DNA of 64,000 nt. Source: Spisula solida. Lineage: Eukaryota; Mollusca; Bivalvia; Venerida; Mactridae. Location of the stretch: assembly GCA_947247005.1 (NCBI GenBank), contig OX365959.1, forward strand, positions 38,043,097 to 38,107,096. Direction: 5' to 3'. Under the pieces are notes generated by a model, which worked only from the letters and a program-made list of their open reading frames with translations, was not told the DNA's origin and searched no databases. This document shows positions 49,372-60,530 of this stretch, piece by piece (the first letter of the stretch is position 1; every line of letters starts with the position of its first letter). A program made the position numbers and the translations under genes.

Positions 49372-49520
49372 GCCAAGCATAGCCTTTATTTGCCAGTCAG
49401 CTTTCTGCTGAAATATGGCAGGCATATATGTGTGCCCCCATCCGGAATTGAATTTCTTAAATTAAGGGTCCTGACCAGCCATAACTGGGAATCAAACCCC
49501 AAATACTGGGTTACCATTCA
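49372..49520 (-). mobile_element. SINE family 1, partial minus-strand copy
   Basis: CAGCTTTCTGCTGAAATATG and GGCAGGCATATATGTGTGCC are the reverse of 23735-23780. The tRNA head is strongly decayed. Confidence 0.65.
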
Positions 49521-50391
49521 AGAGTACAAACCTGACTGGACAGTGGCTCTGCAAATTATTACAACTGAATTCCAATAGAACACTCAACAGATTTAGAAAC
49601 GCAACGATTTTGGGGGTTGGTATTTTTGGTATAAATTTTAATTTAAATTTTATTGGAGTATAAACCAATAAAGGGGACGATAGTTGAATGCCTGGTATGA
49701 TTTTCTACGGAAAAAATATTTCAATTCAGCCCATTACGTCATATTGGTGTCTTTTTCATTATTTACACCTGACGCGCGAGCAAAGCCACTGGGTGCAGGG
49801 CTCTCGCTACACTTTTGGGTCTGGGGCCAGGGGCCCTCAGGTAGGGAATTTCGCGTTGTTTTGAAGAAAAAGGGGACTTTTGTCTTTTATAAATATCAAT
49901 ACTATTATAAATGTAATACATATTAAATGAACAAAAAGCCAATTTCAAGCTATAACAACAGATATAGCAATGGCTGAACAGCATTTACAAAGACTCTTCA
50001 TGCATACGCTGGAAAAGGCTGGACAAAAAGTACCGCATTTCAAGATCGAAAACATGGAAAGTTGGTCATTTACCAGGAATTACCATGGATTTCCATGCTA
50101 TACCAGGGATTACTAGCCTATTTTCCAGCGTCACCCTGGTAAATGTACAGCCGGGTTAGAATCATAAATTTTTTTACAGGATTTATTACAATGTACATGC
50201 AAAAACAGATAGCAGTTCTATTGTGTATAAACTTAAGTTATTGTAACAATGTCTGTCCCATTACAAAATTGTGAATCAATCACATATTAACAAATTCCAG
50301 CCACTAAAGTATCTAATGTATATACTCTAACAGTTGTCAGTGTGCACGCTTTGTGTTTACAACATAAAAAAAAACTTGATGATGATTCTAA
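49521..50391. other. No gene seen
   Basis: Contains CCAGGAATTACCATGG/CCAGGGATTACTAGCC-type short repeats (50070-50140). No coding signal. Confidence 0.4.
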
Positions 50392-51412
50392 TACAGTATA
50401 ACCTCCGTAGAGCGACATCCAGCGGAGACAGAAAAAACTGCCGCTCTGCGGAGGTGTCTCTCTGTAGAGGTCGATTGTTTTAGAATGTCGTTCATAGACT
50501 ATTGAGTGTACATAATCACGGTAAGTTTAAATTGATGTCCTTTGTTTGTGATTAAGTGCATAAAATTAGATCTACTCGTAGCCGCGCGTTTTGCTACATA
50601 ATTCTGACGATTATTTAATTAAGATCGTTGATTAGATACAAAAATGCGTACAATACACGGGTCTAGTATTTATTGCTATTAAACGCAACTCCCAACATAA
50701 TTAACCAAATCCATATTATTTTACGCACATGCCGTATTCAATTGAATTGTTTACCTTCGAAGTGTTAAAATTTCTATTACGTCATATTGCTCACTACACA
50801 ATTTGCACACGTGATCGGTAATTTGTTTACCTCTCGCGTGTAACTTGGTCAGTGCATATGCTGAAATTGACAGTTTTAGACGACGTGATTAACCATTAAC
50901 ACGACGTGTACCTGAATTTCCTTTCTTATACTGATTGATAAGCGCGTATTGATATTTCATTTACAATTATGTGTAACAACTTTGATTTTTAAAAAATCGA
51001 GTTTAAAGCAACTCATCAAGTGCATGGTATGTACGGTGTTAGGCCGTAACTGTGTCATATTGTCGAACTGATCCCAAAAGACAATCGCTAATTTACTAGC
51101 GCCCGCGGCTATCGGCTATTGTTACCTAGATGAGCGATAATTGTTATAATCGACGAAGGTGCGAAAAATAGAAAACAACATCGTATGGAGTTATGTAAAC
51201 ACGTATGAATATGCCGTTGTAAAAACACACCTGCCGCTTCTCAGAGGTAATCCATACAAAAGGTAAACAATTTTAACGGCTGTTTGCCGCTCTGGGGAGG
51301 TGTCGTTCTGTGGAGGTTAAAATAAGAGTGAAAACGAACGGGGGGGAATCAAAGTGCCGCTTCTCGGAGGTTGCCGCTTCTCAAAGGTGCCGTTTCGGGA
51401 GGTTATACTGTA
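50392..51412. mobile_element. 1-kb pogo/Tc1-type element, TACAGTATAACCTCC termini
   Basis: TACAGTATAACCTCC at the left and GGAGGTTATACTGTA at the right are perfect inverted repeats with TA edges. Subterminal GCCGCTCTGCGGAGGTGTC and GCCGCTTCTCGGAGG motifs recur as multiple short copies at both ends. No transposase. Confidence 0.88.
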
Positions 51413-51595
51413 TTTTTAAACAATTATTCCATATAATTGACAACCAGAAATGACAAAATGATTGGATTAAATGCAATGTCAGTAACCCAACTTTTTAAAC
51501 ATGAAACAATTATTCTATATGGAGGATATTCACCATAGGAAACTCAGTGTTGCCTATAAAGGTAAAACACACTTATATTTTGATTTACAGTGGAA

Positions 51596-51897
51596 CTCAC
51601 TCAAAGTAAGACATTGAATAGTACTCGTTCATAACGAACATTTGATCAATGTATCATAACACAATATTAGTCACATCATAATCATATCATGATAATAATT
51701 ATATGTTTATTTTATTTTCTTCGAGCTATAAATGTATACGTATGACAACATAATGATGTTAATATACATTGTATAACGAAATACGTTGTATCCAAACTTA
51801 TATAACGAAATTTCGTTGTACGGATATAGCGTAAATTGGATATAGTGAAAGAAATTTCTGGGTCCCTAGGATTTCGTTATAACCAAGTTCCTCTGTA
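51596..51897. mobile_element. Pogo-like MITE
   Basis: TACAGTGGAACTCACTC at the left, and ATTTCGTTATAACCAAGTTC then CTCTGTA at the right. Interior ATAACGAAATACGTTG-type repeats. Confidence 0.65.
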
Positions 51898-52293
51898 ATT
51901 AACTTTAGATGATGAGATTTTATAAAAGAAGGAGCTTATGAAATTTTACTTATCTATCACCACGCGTTATTACTAGTTTGAGAAATTTATTTTCTTTTAT
52001 TTTCAATTGAAAGGGAGGTAATTTCACATTTTTTTCCATTTTCTAAATTTCAAAGCTGCACAGATTAACAATGTGTAAATATTTTAGCAACATTTGATGT
52101 TTTTCTGTTTGGGTAATCAACATTGAGTCATACATTTCCACAGGCAAACGATGAATTACACATACAAAACCTTTTTACATACAATGGGCAATAACTCGCA
52201 TAGTTGACGACGCTATGTAAAACATGAACATAATATGCTGAAGAGCATATAATAATGATTGTGTTACCTAGTATTCCCTATTCACACACAACA
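51898..52293. other. No gene seen
   Basis: AT-rich intronic sequence. Confidence 0.4.
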
Positions 52294-53245
52294 TATGAGG
52301 GTCATTCAAAAAATATGTAGACACCATTGATTGTTTAACTATCATCCGATTTTCATCAAATTTGGTAGAAATAATGTCCTATCATTAACAAATCAAATGC
52401 ATATGGTAATAAAGAAAAATATGTGTAATATTCTAAAATAGGTAGTTATAGCAACGCAAGATTGAGCACATGGGGCAACCCGTCGATTTGTTCTGTCGAA
52501 AATTTGTGTTGATAGATTTGTGCCATCAATTTTTGTTCACAGGAAGAAAGCATGTCAATAATTTATGTGTGTATCCTTTGATATTATGCGGTTATCCGTT
52601 TCAAATTATAACGTCGTATTCAAAACCGTTATGGAGATATTGGTTATCATACCAAGTCACTATTTTACTGGCAGTACGAAAACGTGACGTCAGTGAAACC
52701 ACGGGGCAACGCGATTAATGATTAAATTGAGTTTGGTGCTTTGATAAACCCAAATACTAGCTTGAATCATCTTGGAAAATAGGTTATTTTACCAAGACAA
52801 AGTGTGGGAACATCGTGTCAAATCAACAGCTCTGGTGTTGGATAATTCTTGACTTAACCAACTCAAACAGGGTCTCTACATTCCTAATTTGGCCTTTATG
52901 AACGTCAATGCGTTTCCTATGGTATAGCCTCTTTATGCGGTGTGACAACTGGCAACAACAGATGAAGTATCGAGTTGTATTTAGTGTATTATGCAGAGCA
53001 TTTAGAAAAGTTGTGAATTTATCAAATTTGATGACATCAACGACGACGTCGAGAGTTGCCCCGTAGTCGCTAAGGGTACAATCTATAGAACTAGTTACTC
53101 GCTTAATGGTCGGGCCGATCTCAATGAAACTTTGAAATTCAGACGAATAAAGCTGCAGCTACAGCATACTATTGATTTGTTTATTTTACTTGCAATATAA
53201 ACTAGTAAATGGATGTGTCTACGTATTTTTTTAATGACCCTCGTA
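52294..53245 (+). mobile_element. Mariner relic
   Basis: The ends TATGAGGGTCATTCAAAAAA and, mirrored, TTTTTTAATGACCCTCGTA bracket 0.95 kb. A decayed transposase C-terminal block is seen on the + strand near 52890-52990 (YIPNLA then NAFPMV, compared with the family's YSPDLAPCDFFLFP). Confidence 0.75.
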
Positions 53246-54224
53246 TTAATATTTGATGTTATGTAAAATACATGGCAGTTTTAATTAATGTAAACACTAA
53301 TGCGTGATTGTTTTTTCAATAAAATAGACTGGCTTATCATGTTATACAATGTACGAGGGATGTGCCAGTAAATTGTGTATTTTGCTTATTACATAAAATG
53401 TATTCAAATATTTAGTTTCAAATTTTCACCGATGATGAATAAATATGTTCTTAGCAGGTATTCGGAATTTCTTGAAAAGTGTCATGAAATTATTTTTTTG
53501 TTTACATTATCAATACACATGGTATGCAAGTGCGTTGCACAGTGACGTCAAGGTAAGAACGGTATTCAGTAGAACATTTTTTCTTCACCTTAAAGTATTT
53601 TTCATTGTATTCGATATGCATAAGATGGCACTGAACCCTTTTCTGATACACATTTGCGAACCAGTCAAAGTCTAATGCACCATAAAAAGCTGTATAACCG
53701 TCACAACCAACCCTCATCTTGAGAAATATCTGACCCCAACATACGAGGGGTGTTCGATATATATTGTTACTTGGGTCACAAATCAGAAAATTTGTTGTAA
53801 TGATATCTTTAAATCTTAATACATTTCTAGAACCACCAAGATTCCCGTGATATTTCGTGAAAAAAATCAATAAAATTTAATTGCCGGACTGTTGTTTCTG
53901 TTGTCTTTTCAAAGGGCTAGTAATAGACACTGCGACTTTTTTTGCGAATAACTGTCGATTAAAACTTCCTTTCGGGAAATAATCTTATTCCACAACTATC
54001 ATACCGTAAATAATGTAAATTCCTTCGATAAAAACATGATTTGCTGTACTTGGTTGCCATTTTTTATCAAAATAAGAGCATTTCAAAGTCACGAAAATAG
54101 GTGTCAAAATGAGTAAAAAACGCATGCTACTTTTCTGTGTGGCTTTTGATTGTCTACGCGCTGCAGTTTAACTTATCACTACAGCAGGTGTTAAGTGCTG
54201 TGTGACGGCTGTAAAGTCTCCCCG
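53246..54224. other. Mariner-type end sequences, no gene
   Basis: TACGAGGGATGTGCCAGT near 53352 and ATACGAGGGGTGTTCGATAT near 53741 are two different mariner-type left ends in the same orientation. The 122-residue minus-strand frame here (53502-53870) spans them and is not considered a gene. Confidence 0.5.
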
Positions 54225-54425
54225 TACTTCACTTTAGAGTAGTTATCATTTATAATTAACTCCCGAAGTCCACAGTGTGTCATTCATTGTGGTGGGAGTA
54301 TAAAAATTATAGGTTTGCTTAAACTATCCATTTTTGGGGATGTGGATGGTTTGTTCTATGTTTGACTCTTGCGTGGATGGCTAGGCACTGTCGTCATTCT
54401 GTGTGGCTTTGGATTGTCTGTGCTC
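54225..54425 (+). repeat. SINE-like tail repeat, inverted relative to 23353-23583
   Basis: TTTTTGGGGATGTGGATGGT and GACTCTTGCGTGGATGGCTA mirror the 23353-23583 copy. Confidence 0.65.
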
Positions 54426-54740
54426 TAAAGTATTTATTTTGTTATTGTCAAAATACAATATATATACAAGTATATAGTTGTTTACATTAATAGTTTTGCA
54501 GGTATGTAATTGTATGAGTGAGTCTGCGTCTCATATGTAATAATGATGAATGTGTTAGTGTGCCTTGGTGTGATCATGTGTGTGCCTGGGTCTGTGTGTG
54601 TTTTGTGTGTAGGTATATTGTTATATTAAATGTATCCACAACGATAATGTGATTCCCGCGCAAATGGTTGGGTGTATCCGTGTTTTGATAGCTGGGTACA
54701 AGTTTTATTTAATTGATGTGACAGTAATACAACACTTTAT

Positions 54741-55505
54741 TTAATGCTAACAGATGAGATATGAAGAACGCGTTCTATCAGTGAAATAAAACCTATATTT
54801 GACAGTCACTGGTTATCCCCTACATATGTGATTGATATAAGCTACGCCCCCCTCACAAGGACTACTCGCTCTCGAAAATATTGAATTTTATCACTACACG
54901 ATGATATATAAACCATATTCAATCAAAACAAACGAATATCCTCTATTCATTTTTCTCCTACCGATCACAAGACCCAATAGCTCAGTGTGCTAAGCAGAAT
55001 ATACCTGACTTTCAACTTTTGTTCAAGTTTTAGGTTCTGATTTCGAATATCATTAGCAATCTATTTTTTAAAAATAAAATTTAGTTTTTATTTATCACAT
55101 AACCTGTGGTCCAGGAGTGCCGTAAAGCCGTGCCGTAAATATCGTTCGGCACTCCCAGACTGTGCAATAAATATGAAAATTAGCTTGACGTGACGTTAGC
55201 CAATCCATGCATTGATCCGTCAATGACGTCAGGATAATATCAACGTCGCCATGACGTCGCGCTCAATGTACCGCTGAATTTTGGCTGAAACATATGCAGC
55301 GTACATCATCCTTTTGAAGAATAATAAGCGTTTTCTAAGGTTATGTGATAAATAGAATCTTACATTCGTGCTCATTACATACGAGTTTTGTTAAACTCGT
55401 CGACAAAAACAATATGACACTCGGCAAAGCCTCGTGTCATATCATTTTGTCCACTCGTTTAATAAAACTCGTATGTAATGAGCACTCGTGCAAGATCCTC
55501 TATAT
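54741..55505. mobile_element. Rearranged copy of the 4816-5654 element
   Basis: 54741-54948 is the left part in inverted orientation; 55091-55505 is the right part in direct orientation (CGTAAAGCCGTGCCGTAAAT, and the stem AATATGACACTCGGCAAAGC mirrored by CGTGTCATATCATTTTGTC). A tRNA-like fragment (AATAGCTCAGTGTGCTAAGC) lies between. Confidence 0.65.
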
Positions 55506-55805
55506 AATTATGTTTATTAAAGTGTATTTTTATTTTGGTAATGTTATTTCATATCTACACAAAAATAGCGTTTTTATTTAAAGTAGGGTTTTATTCTTTT
55601 GTCCATCTCACAGTATACTTTATATTCCACATGTACTGTATTATAATATTCAATTAAACAGTAAAATACCATTGGCTATATCATGAATGTATAATTATAC
55701 TTGTAATTTAGGTATACTTGATCATAAAAAAGGCAAAGAACAGACGCCAAGTGGGCTACCAGCAAAAGTAAAAATTTATCAGACACTGTGATGGCATAAT
55801 TTTAA

Positions 55806-56528
55806 GGCAGTGGCTAGCCGTCCGGCGCCGGACGACTAGACAGCGAAATTAGTCGTCCGGCATTAGAAATAGAAGTAGTAATGGAACATAGAAAGTTTCA
55901 ATTACAGTATTATGAGGATGGGGATAGTATATGACTTCACTTCATGCTGAAAAAATGAAATTGCTGTGTTAGGTAATTGACAGTTTGGAATGTCACTGGT
56001 TAGAATAGCGTGAAAACAATGTTACCGTTTATCACGAAGTTTAATTAACATGCGTGCGTTTATGAATCGTATCATGGTAGGTCCTATTCTAAACTCCCTG
56101 ATTGTATATTGTATTTAAAATTTACAAAAAAATACAATTGTAATTGTATTGTTTTGTATATATGTGCTATTAAAACTGCGAATGAAAAGTAATTAATTGC
56201 CATATATCTTTGTTTGTGTTACTTCGGCAAATTAACGTGCGTACTTTGTTTGTTTTCCAATACGGCGGACATTATACGGAGATACACGGCCGGTCACAAA
56301 ATGGATGCAGATAAATGCACTAACTTGTCTTGCTTAATTCGTAGTTTATTACAAGGTAGAAACATATGTGATACTTATCACAAGAAAATAACTGAAATTA
56401 TGGATGCCTAATGCATAGAAATAGAATGACAGTTACCTAGCCAATGCATGTATCGTTTGCTAGTCGTCCGATGACGGTAGACTAATTTCGCTGTCTAGTC
56501 GTCCGGAGCCGGACGGCTAGCCACTGCC
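55806..56528. mobile_element. Mutator-like MITE with 9-bp target duplication
   Basis: The termini GGCAGTGGCTAGCCGTCCGG continue as inverted repeats for about 49 bases with one mismatch. TAATTTTAA flanks both sides (55797-55805 and 56529-56537). Long inverted termini with a 9-bp duplication are typical of Mutator-like elements. No transposase in the 723 bp. Confidence 0.88.
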
Positions 56529-56537
56529 TAATTTTAA

Positions 56538-57330
56538 AAGGTTAAACATTAGGCTGCCTTGAAAATCCAATTGCAGGCCCTCTCGCATCACAACCGATGC
56601 ATTAACAACTCAGCTATTCACACAGGGTATTGACGCATGTTATTTTATAAGTTTATGCGAGTGCGTATATCATAATTCATATATCGCTTGTGTAAACACA
56701 TAAAGGCAGATTAGATGACATTTTCGATAAATGGATGTTTTGCAAATCTTGAATATATTTATTCTACTAGATATAAGCTATAATAGTTTCTGAGTTATTA
56801 GGTACAAAGATCAATGCAAAAGAAATGTATTAAGTGTCGGCGACTATTTGTCCGGTAACACCTCCTGTCCGATAACCTTTCATCTGTTCATGACAGGAGG
56901 TGATTCGTCACGCTGGATACACTGTTTTGTAATGAAAACTGAAGTTTGACGAATGAATATCACCTTGAATGCACACATTATAATAAATCTCATAGATAAC
57001 TTACCTGCCTTATGTTCCAAAGCCATTGTCATTTCCAAATATCTGGTTTTGAAGCGAAATAAACTTCCATTCTGCTGGCCATGTGGTGGCCTACTTGATT
57101 TCTGAGGTCAGAACATATTCTTGACTGTTGCTTCCAATGTAGAATTTTGTTCGATAGCATAGACACCGTTCATGGGTGGGTTTTCAATATCTTATGCCAC
57201 TATTGTTTTCTGGTCTTGTCGGAATCAAAGTAAAAAAGCAACAAATAATGGGAATTATTGGTGAAAGTCGGGGTTAAATCAATGGAAGATGGATGATTAT
57301 TTATGAATCGGCGATTTTTATGAATGAAAT
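56538..57330. other. No gene seen; hairpin
   Basis: An 11-bp stem CACCTCCTGTC/GACAGGAGGTG (56859-56902) is the only structure noticed. Confidence 0.45.
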
Positions 57331-57630
57331 TACCTGGGCCAGTTTTCATTGGCTGCTCGGTTAGAAACACGGAAAGCTAGCGATCTGATTGGCTGCACGG
57401 TTACTCGCTCGGTTACTCGTTTACGCGTTTACGATAGACGAATTCCAGAATTATCGATGACCGTTTTCATTGGCTGCACGGTAAAGCGGACGATCTGATT
57501 GGCTGCACGGTTGCTCGCTTGCTCGCTCGCTCGCTTACTCGGTTAAAGCGTTTAACCGTTCGTTTTGCGTTTTGCGTTCGTGTAAACGAACGGTAAAACG
57601 GGACAAAAACGCTGGCGGTACTGTATGTCC
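57330..57630. repeat. TTGGCTGCACGGT repeat block and TACAGTACCGCCAGCG-type end
   Basis: GATCTGATTGGCTGCACGGT occurs near 57383 and 57493, and a related CATTGGCTGCACGGT near 57468, followed by GCTTGCTCGCTCGC runs. AAAAACGCTGGCGGTACTGT at 57607-57626 is the mirrored partner of 36266. Confidence 0.75.
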
Positions 57631-57665
57631 AATCCAATCTCATAGGAAATGGAATTAAAACCGTC

Positions 57666-57890
57666 TGACCAGAACAAAGATAAGCAGCCATAAATACTAA
57701 AAGTTGGCTGATGTAGGGATTGCCAAATACACGTATGTCCGTCGGACTAACTGGTATGAGCTGCTTAGTGCAATTATAAATACAGATAAGCAGACAAAAT
57801 ACTAAAAGTTGCCAGATGCAGACATTGTCCGATACATATATGCCCGTTTGGGCTAATTGATATTGAGCTGCTTGACGCAATTATATCAAG
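57666..57890. repeat. 108-bp tandem duplication
   Basis: CAGATAAGCAG-x-CA then AATACTAAAAGTTG-x-C is present twice, about 108 bases apart, with GAGCTGCTTAGTGCAATTAT and GAGCTGCTTGACGCAATTAT closing each unit. Confidence 0.85.
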
Positions 57891-58062
57891 TGTTAAACTT
57901 GTTACCGTTCTTTATCTTTGTACTGTGGCGCTTCGAATGACGTCACATAATGGCCAACGCCACGCGCCCCTTGCGTGATTTAAAAGGTATCATAAGTACA
58001 TGCGATCGAAGAGATCTTGATGCTTACTTGCTTTTGACACTTGCTGACAAAACAAAATCGCC

Positions 58063-58346
58063 AGATGGAAAGTTCTGGAATAAATTGATCACCCATCGTA
58101 TTTGATCTTGTTAGATATAGGAAAGTTCTCGAATATATTGATCACCCCTCGTACTTACTCTTGTTAGATATGTGTGGAATATTCAAGGAAAGTTCTCGAA
58201 TATATTGATCATCCCTCGTATTTGATCTTGTTAGATATACGTGAAGTATTCAAGGAAAGTTCTCGAATCTATTGATCACCCCTCGTACTTGCTCTTGTTA
58301 GATATAATTATGTGAAGTATTCAAGGACAGTTCTCGAATATATTAG
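58063..58346. repeat. 67-bp tandem repeat carrying copies of the exon 8 splice acceptor
   Basis: Full units start at 58121, 58188 and 58255 with a partial one before and after. Each contains TCTTGTTAGATAT, i.e. the exon 8 acceptor plus the first exon bases, followed (in three) by a GTG-GAA/AAG-TATTCAA version of the exon start, then GAAAGTTCTCGAATATATTG and ATCACCCCTCGTA. The authentic junction at 58500 is preceded by the same TGATCACCCCTCGTACTTGC. Confidence 0.9.
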
Positions 58347-58499
58347 TTTAAACTGTATTTATTTCAATATTCATACATATATACAATAACACAAACATGC
58401 AATAAGTAATGGATCGGAAACAAGTTTTTCAAAACTCATATTAATTCCTCTCCAAGAGCCTCGAATATACTGATCACCCCTCGTACTTGCTCTTGTTAG

Positions 58500-58661
58500 A
58501 TATACGTGGAATATTCAAATGAAGTATGGAATGGAATATTTCGTCAAACTAAGTACAACCAGGAGCAGGGTATGGCACTCAATATGGATACTGAAGCCTG
58601 GAAAGCTGGCCTCAAATACTACAACAAACGGTCGACGGAGGTGGTCACTATATGGACGTCT
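58500..58661 (+). CDS. Exon 8: putative catalytic acid/base exon (YVEYSNEVWN)
   Basis: The acceptor is CTTGCTCTTGTTAG and the donor is GTAAGT; the exon is phase 0-0 and 54 codons. It begins IYVEYSNEVWNGIFRQTKYN and continues with a helix-like segment ending VVTIWTS. An Asn-Glu pair at the end of a hydrophobic strand is where clan GH-A hydrolases carry their acid/base Glu. By analogy the Glu encoded at 58521-58523 (residue 384 of the partial protein) is the candidate; this is inference. The acceptor and first bases of this exon are part of a tandemly multiplied 67-bp unit upstream, so several decoy acceptors precede it. Confidence 0.88.
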
Positions 58662-58734
58662 GTAAGTAGTGAAAACTTAATACATTTGCTCGTTCGGTTG
58701 GATGTTGGGCATTGTGTCTTGTATGTTTTAATGT

Positions 58735-58800
58735 TTTCTGTTCTCGGCTGGTTAAGTTGAGTGCTGCCTTCCCTGTTCCGACTTAATATAATCTTTTTTA
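58735..58800 (+). repeat. SINE tail fragment
   Basis: TCGGCTGGTTAAGTTGAGTG then CTGCCTTCCCTG matches the late block of SINE family 1 at 23938. Confidence 0.65.
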
Positions 58801-59159
58801 ACAGTTTTTGCTCAAGAGCGACTCAAATGCTATTATGGGTATTCAAATATCATGTTAAAATCGGTCAAAGAATAAAATACTTACGATTATTTTTAACATT
58901 TTGTTGACATATTTCTTCTTGCGTTCTTAGCCAAAAACTTTACGTCACATACCACGTGGTTTGTCCACACTGACATTGGTGTTTTACCATTATTGTCCTT
59001 TATCGAATGTATATGTACATTCATGGACAATTAGGTAGTGTTCATTATCTGTTTACTTTTAATTAATAACTTGTAAAACAAAATTTGCAACAGTTGACCA
59101 AAACTTTTCATGTTTATAAACATAACATTATCATGTGCGCACTATATCTATCATTGCAG

Positions 59160-59330
59160 ACATTTGGAAATAATTCGGATCGAGTGATTCCAGTATGGGC
59201 GTGGCAAACCGGGTACCAGGATTACACTAGACAAGCCATGGAAGACTTGGGTACAAGGGTATCAAGCTTCAAGGCGATTGGTATCACGGGATATTTTGAT
59301 TGTGATCACGTGACTAGTCAGTCAAAACAC
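59160..59330 (+). CDS. Exon 9: hydrolase-like domain, late barrel
   Basis: The acceptor is ATCATTGCAG and the donor is CAC|GTGAGC; the exon is phase 0-0 and 57 codons. It encodes TFGNNSDRVIPVWAWQTGYQ, a helix with QAMEDLGT, then FKAIGITGYFDCD. FG-x-x-SDR-[VL]-x-x-V-x-x-[WG]-Q fits the strand/helix following the SNE block in this family, and A-x-GIT-GYF is a later strand. The frame stays open past the donor for another 56 codons, but that extension carries a tRNA-like B-box and no family motifs, so the GT at 59331 is preferred. A splice into exon 10 keeps the frame. Confidence 0.85.
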
Positions 59331-60220
59331 GTGAGCTACTTTAACATATTCCATAGATTCCAAAACATCTACACCGGGTTCGATCCTAGGCCGCGTCACA
59401 TCAAAAACGAAATAAAAATGGTACCAGTAATTCCCTTGCTAGACGCTCAGCATTTTGGCCGGTACACTTTCATGCAGAGCAAGCAATCAGTCTGGTAGTT
59501 TGTTTCGATTTTGGCATGTGCGCTTATTCTGTTGGGTGCTGCTTTTAGGGTTGTAATAGTTGTGTGTGGCTGTCCTTGTGTTTAATTTGTTGTTGTCTGC
59601 TAACTCTTATGACTGACTGAGGCGATAGGCTGCTTGAGTGGGTTGTCGTGTATTTGTAGCTGGTAAGTTACTATACAAAAAGTAATTCGTTCTTGTTTAT
59701 TTTTATGTTTGGCATTGTTTCATGTGCTTGTAGTTTAAACGTATTTATTTCCCAAATTGAAAACAGTATACATACAATTTACTGTAGGGGAGACCGGGGC
59801 AGGTTGGAACAAGGGCGATAACTCGTTTAAATGTTTGTTTCTCGCACTAGTGTTTTACTTAAAAGAATTACATGAGCATTGTCAACTATCTGAGAAAGTT
59901 TAAATGACTGTATGACTGTAAACGCGTGCGTTGTTGGGGAATGTTCACACTTGGCCAACTTTAAATAAATTCCGTAATTTAATGAATTCACAAAACATTA
60001 CAACCATAAAGAAATTAGCAACATATGTTTATTCAGCTACCAAAATGAGGAATACATATTTATCCCAACTTGACTAAATTTATATTTTCATACAAAATTG
60101 TTTCTACTTTATCAATGTATTATTGTATCAATGTTGATACTAGTATACCATGCATATTTGTCATTTTCACTTACTTACATGTATATATAACTTATACTTT
60201 TCTACCGCCAATTTTGATTT
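59331..60220 (+). other. Intron 9, first part
   Basis: A tRNA-like B-box (GGGTTCGATCCTAGG, 59378-59392) and a TGACTGACTGAGG block (59611, also at 24528) show SINE-derived sequence. No further exon recognised. Confidence 0.5.
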
Positions 60221-60297
60221 GTATATAATTATGTTTACTTGGCGATGGACTTTGTTGTTTATGCCAATAAATAATTTGACTTGACTTGACTTGTTTA
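60221..60297 (+). mobile_element. LINE 3' tail fragment
   Basis: A GCCAATAAATAATTTGACTT tail followed by TTGAC-type pentamer repeats resembles the short-repeat 3' ends of non-LTR elements. No coding part attached. Confidence 0.45.
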
Positions 60298-60414
60298 GCG
60301 CTTGTAACTGATTCTATGTTTTATAGTATATTTGTTTGCTCTTGTGCTATTAATCATGTAACTGTATAGATGTGTAATTGTATGAATACTTAGTATCTCT
60401 ATTAATGTCTTTCG

Positions 60415-60530
60415 AATGTGCGCGTGTGTATGCGTGTGTTTGCGTGTGCGTGTGTGTGTGTGTGTGTATGCGTGTGTGTGGGATGTGTGTGTGTACGTGC
60501 GTGTATGGGATGATGTGTGCGTGTGCATTA
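60415..60530. repeat. TG-rich microsatellite
   Basis: TGTGTGTGCG-type dinucleotide array with CG variants; reversed it yields a His/Thr-only frame. Confidence 0.95.

Larger units (their letters stand above)
35561..58499 (+). other. Giant intron 7 (22.9 kb)
   Basis: The intron runs from GTAATA at 35561 to CTTGTTAG at 58499, phase 0. It separates the codons for DVK and IYVEYSNEVW, which are contiguous in the family's motif order. It is filled with the satellites and transposon relics listed below. 35561-36260 and 36510-37310 hold nothing else assignable except a tRNA-like fragment near 35872-35945. Confidence 0.8.

Noticed and set aside
53502..53870. 122-residue minus-strand frame
   Set aside because: Spans two mariner-type ends and has no splice signals or recognisable family.
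57467..57880. 137-residue minus-strand frame
   Set aside because: Made of a 108-bp tandem duplication and the TTGGCTGCACGGT repeat block.
59331..59498. Read-through of exon 9 to a stop at 59498 (alternative C-terminus)
   Set aside because: The extension lacks family motifs, contains a tRNA-like B-box and follows a good GTGAGC donor; intron retention is possible but unsupported.
60295..60528. His/Thr-rich minus-strand frame
   Set aside because: Translation of the TG microsatellite.
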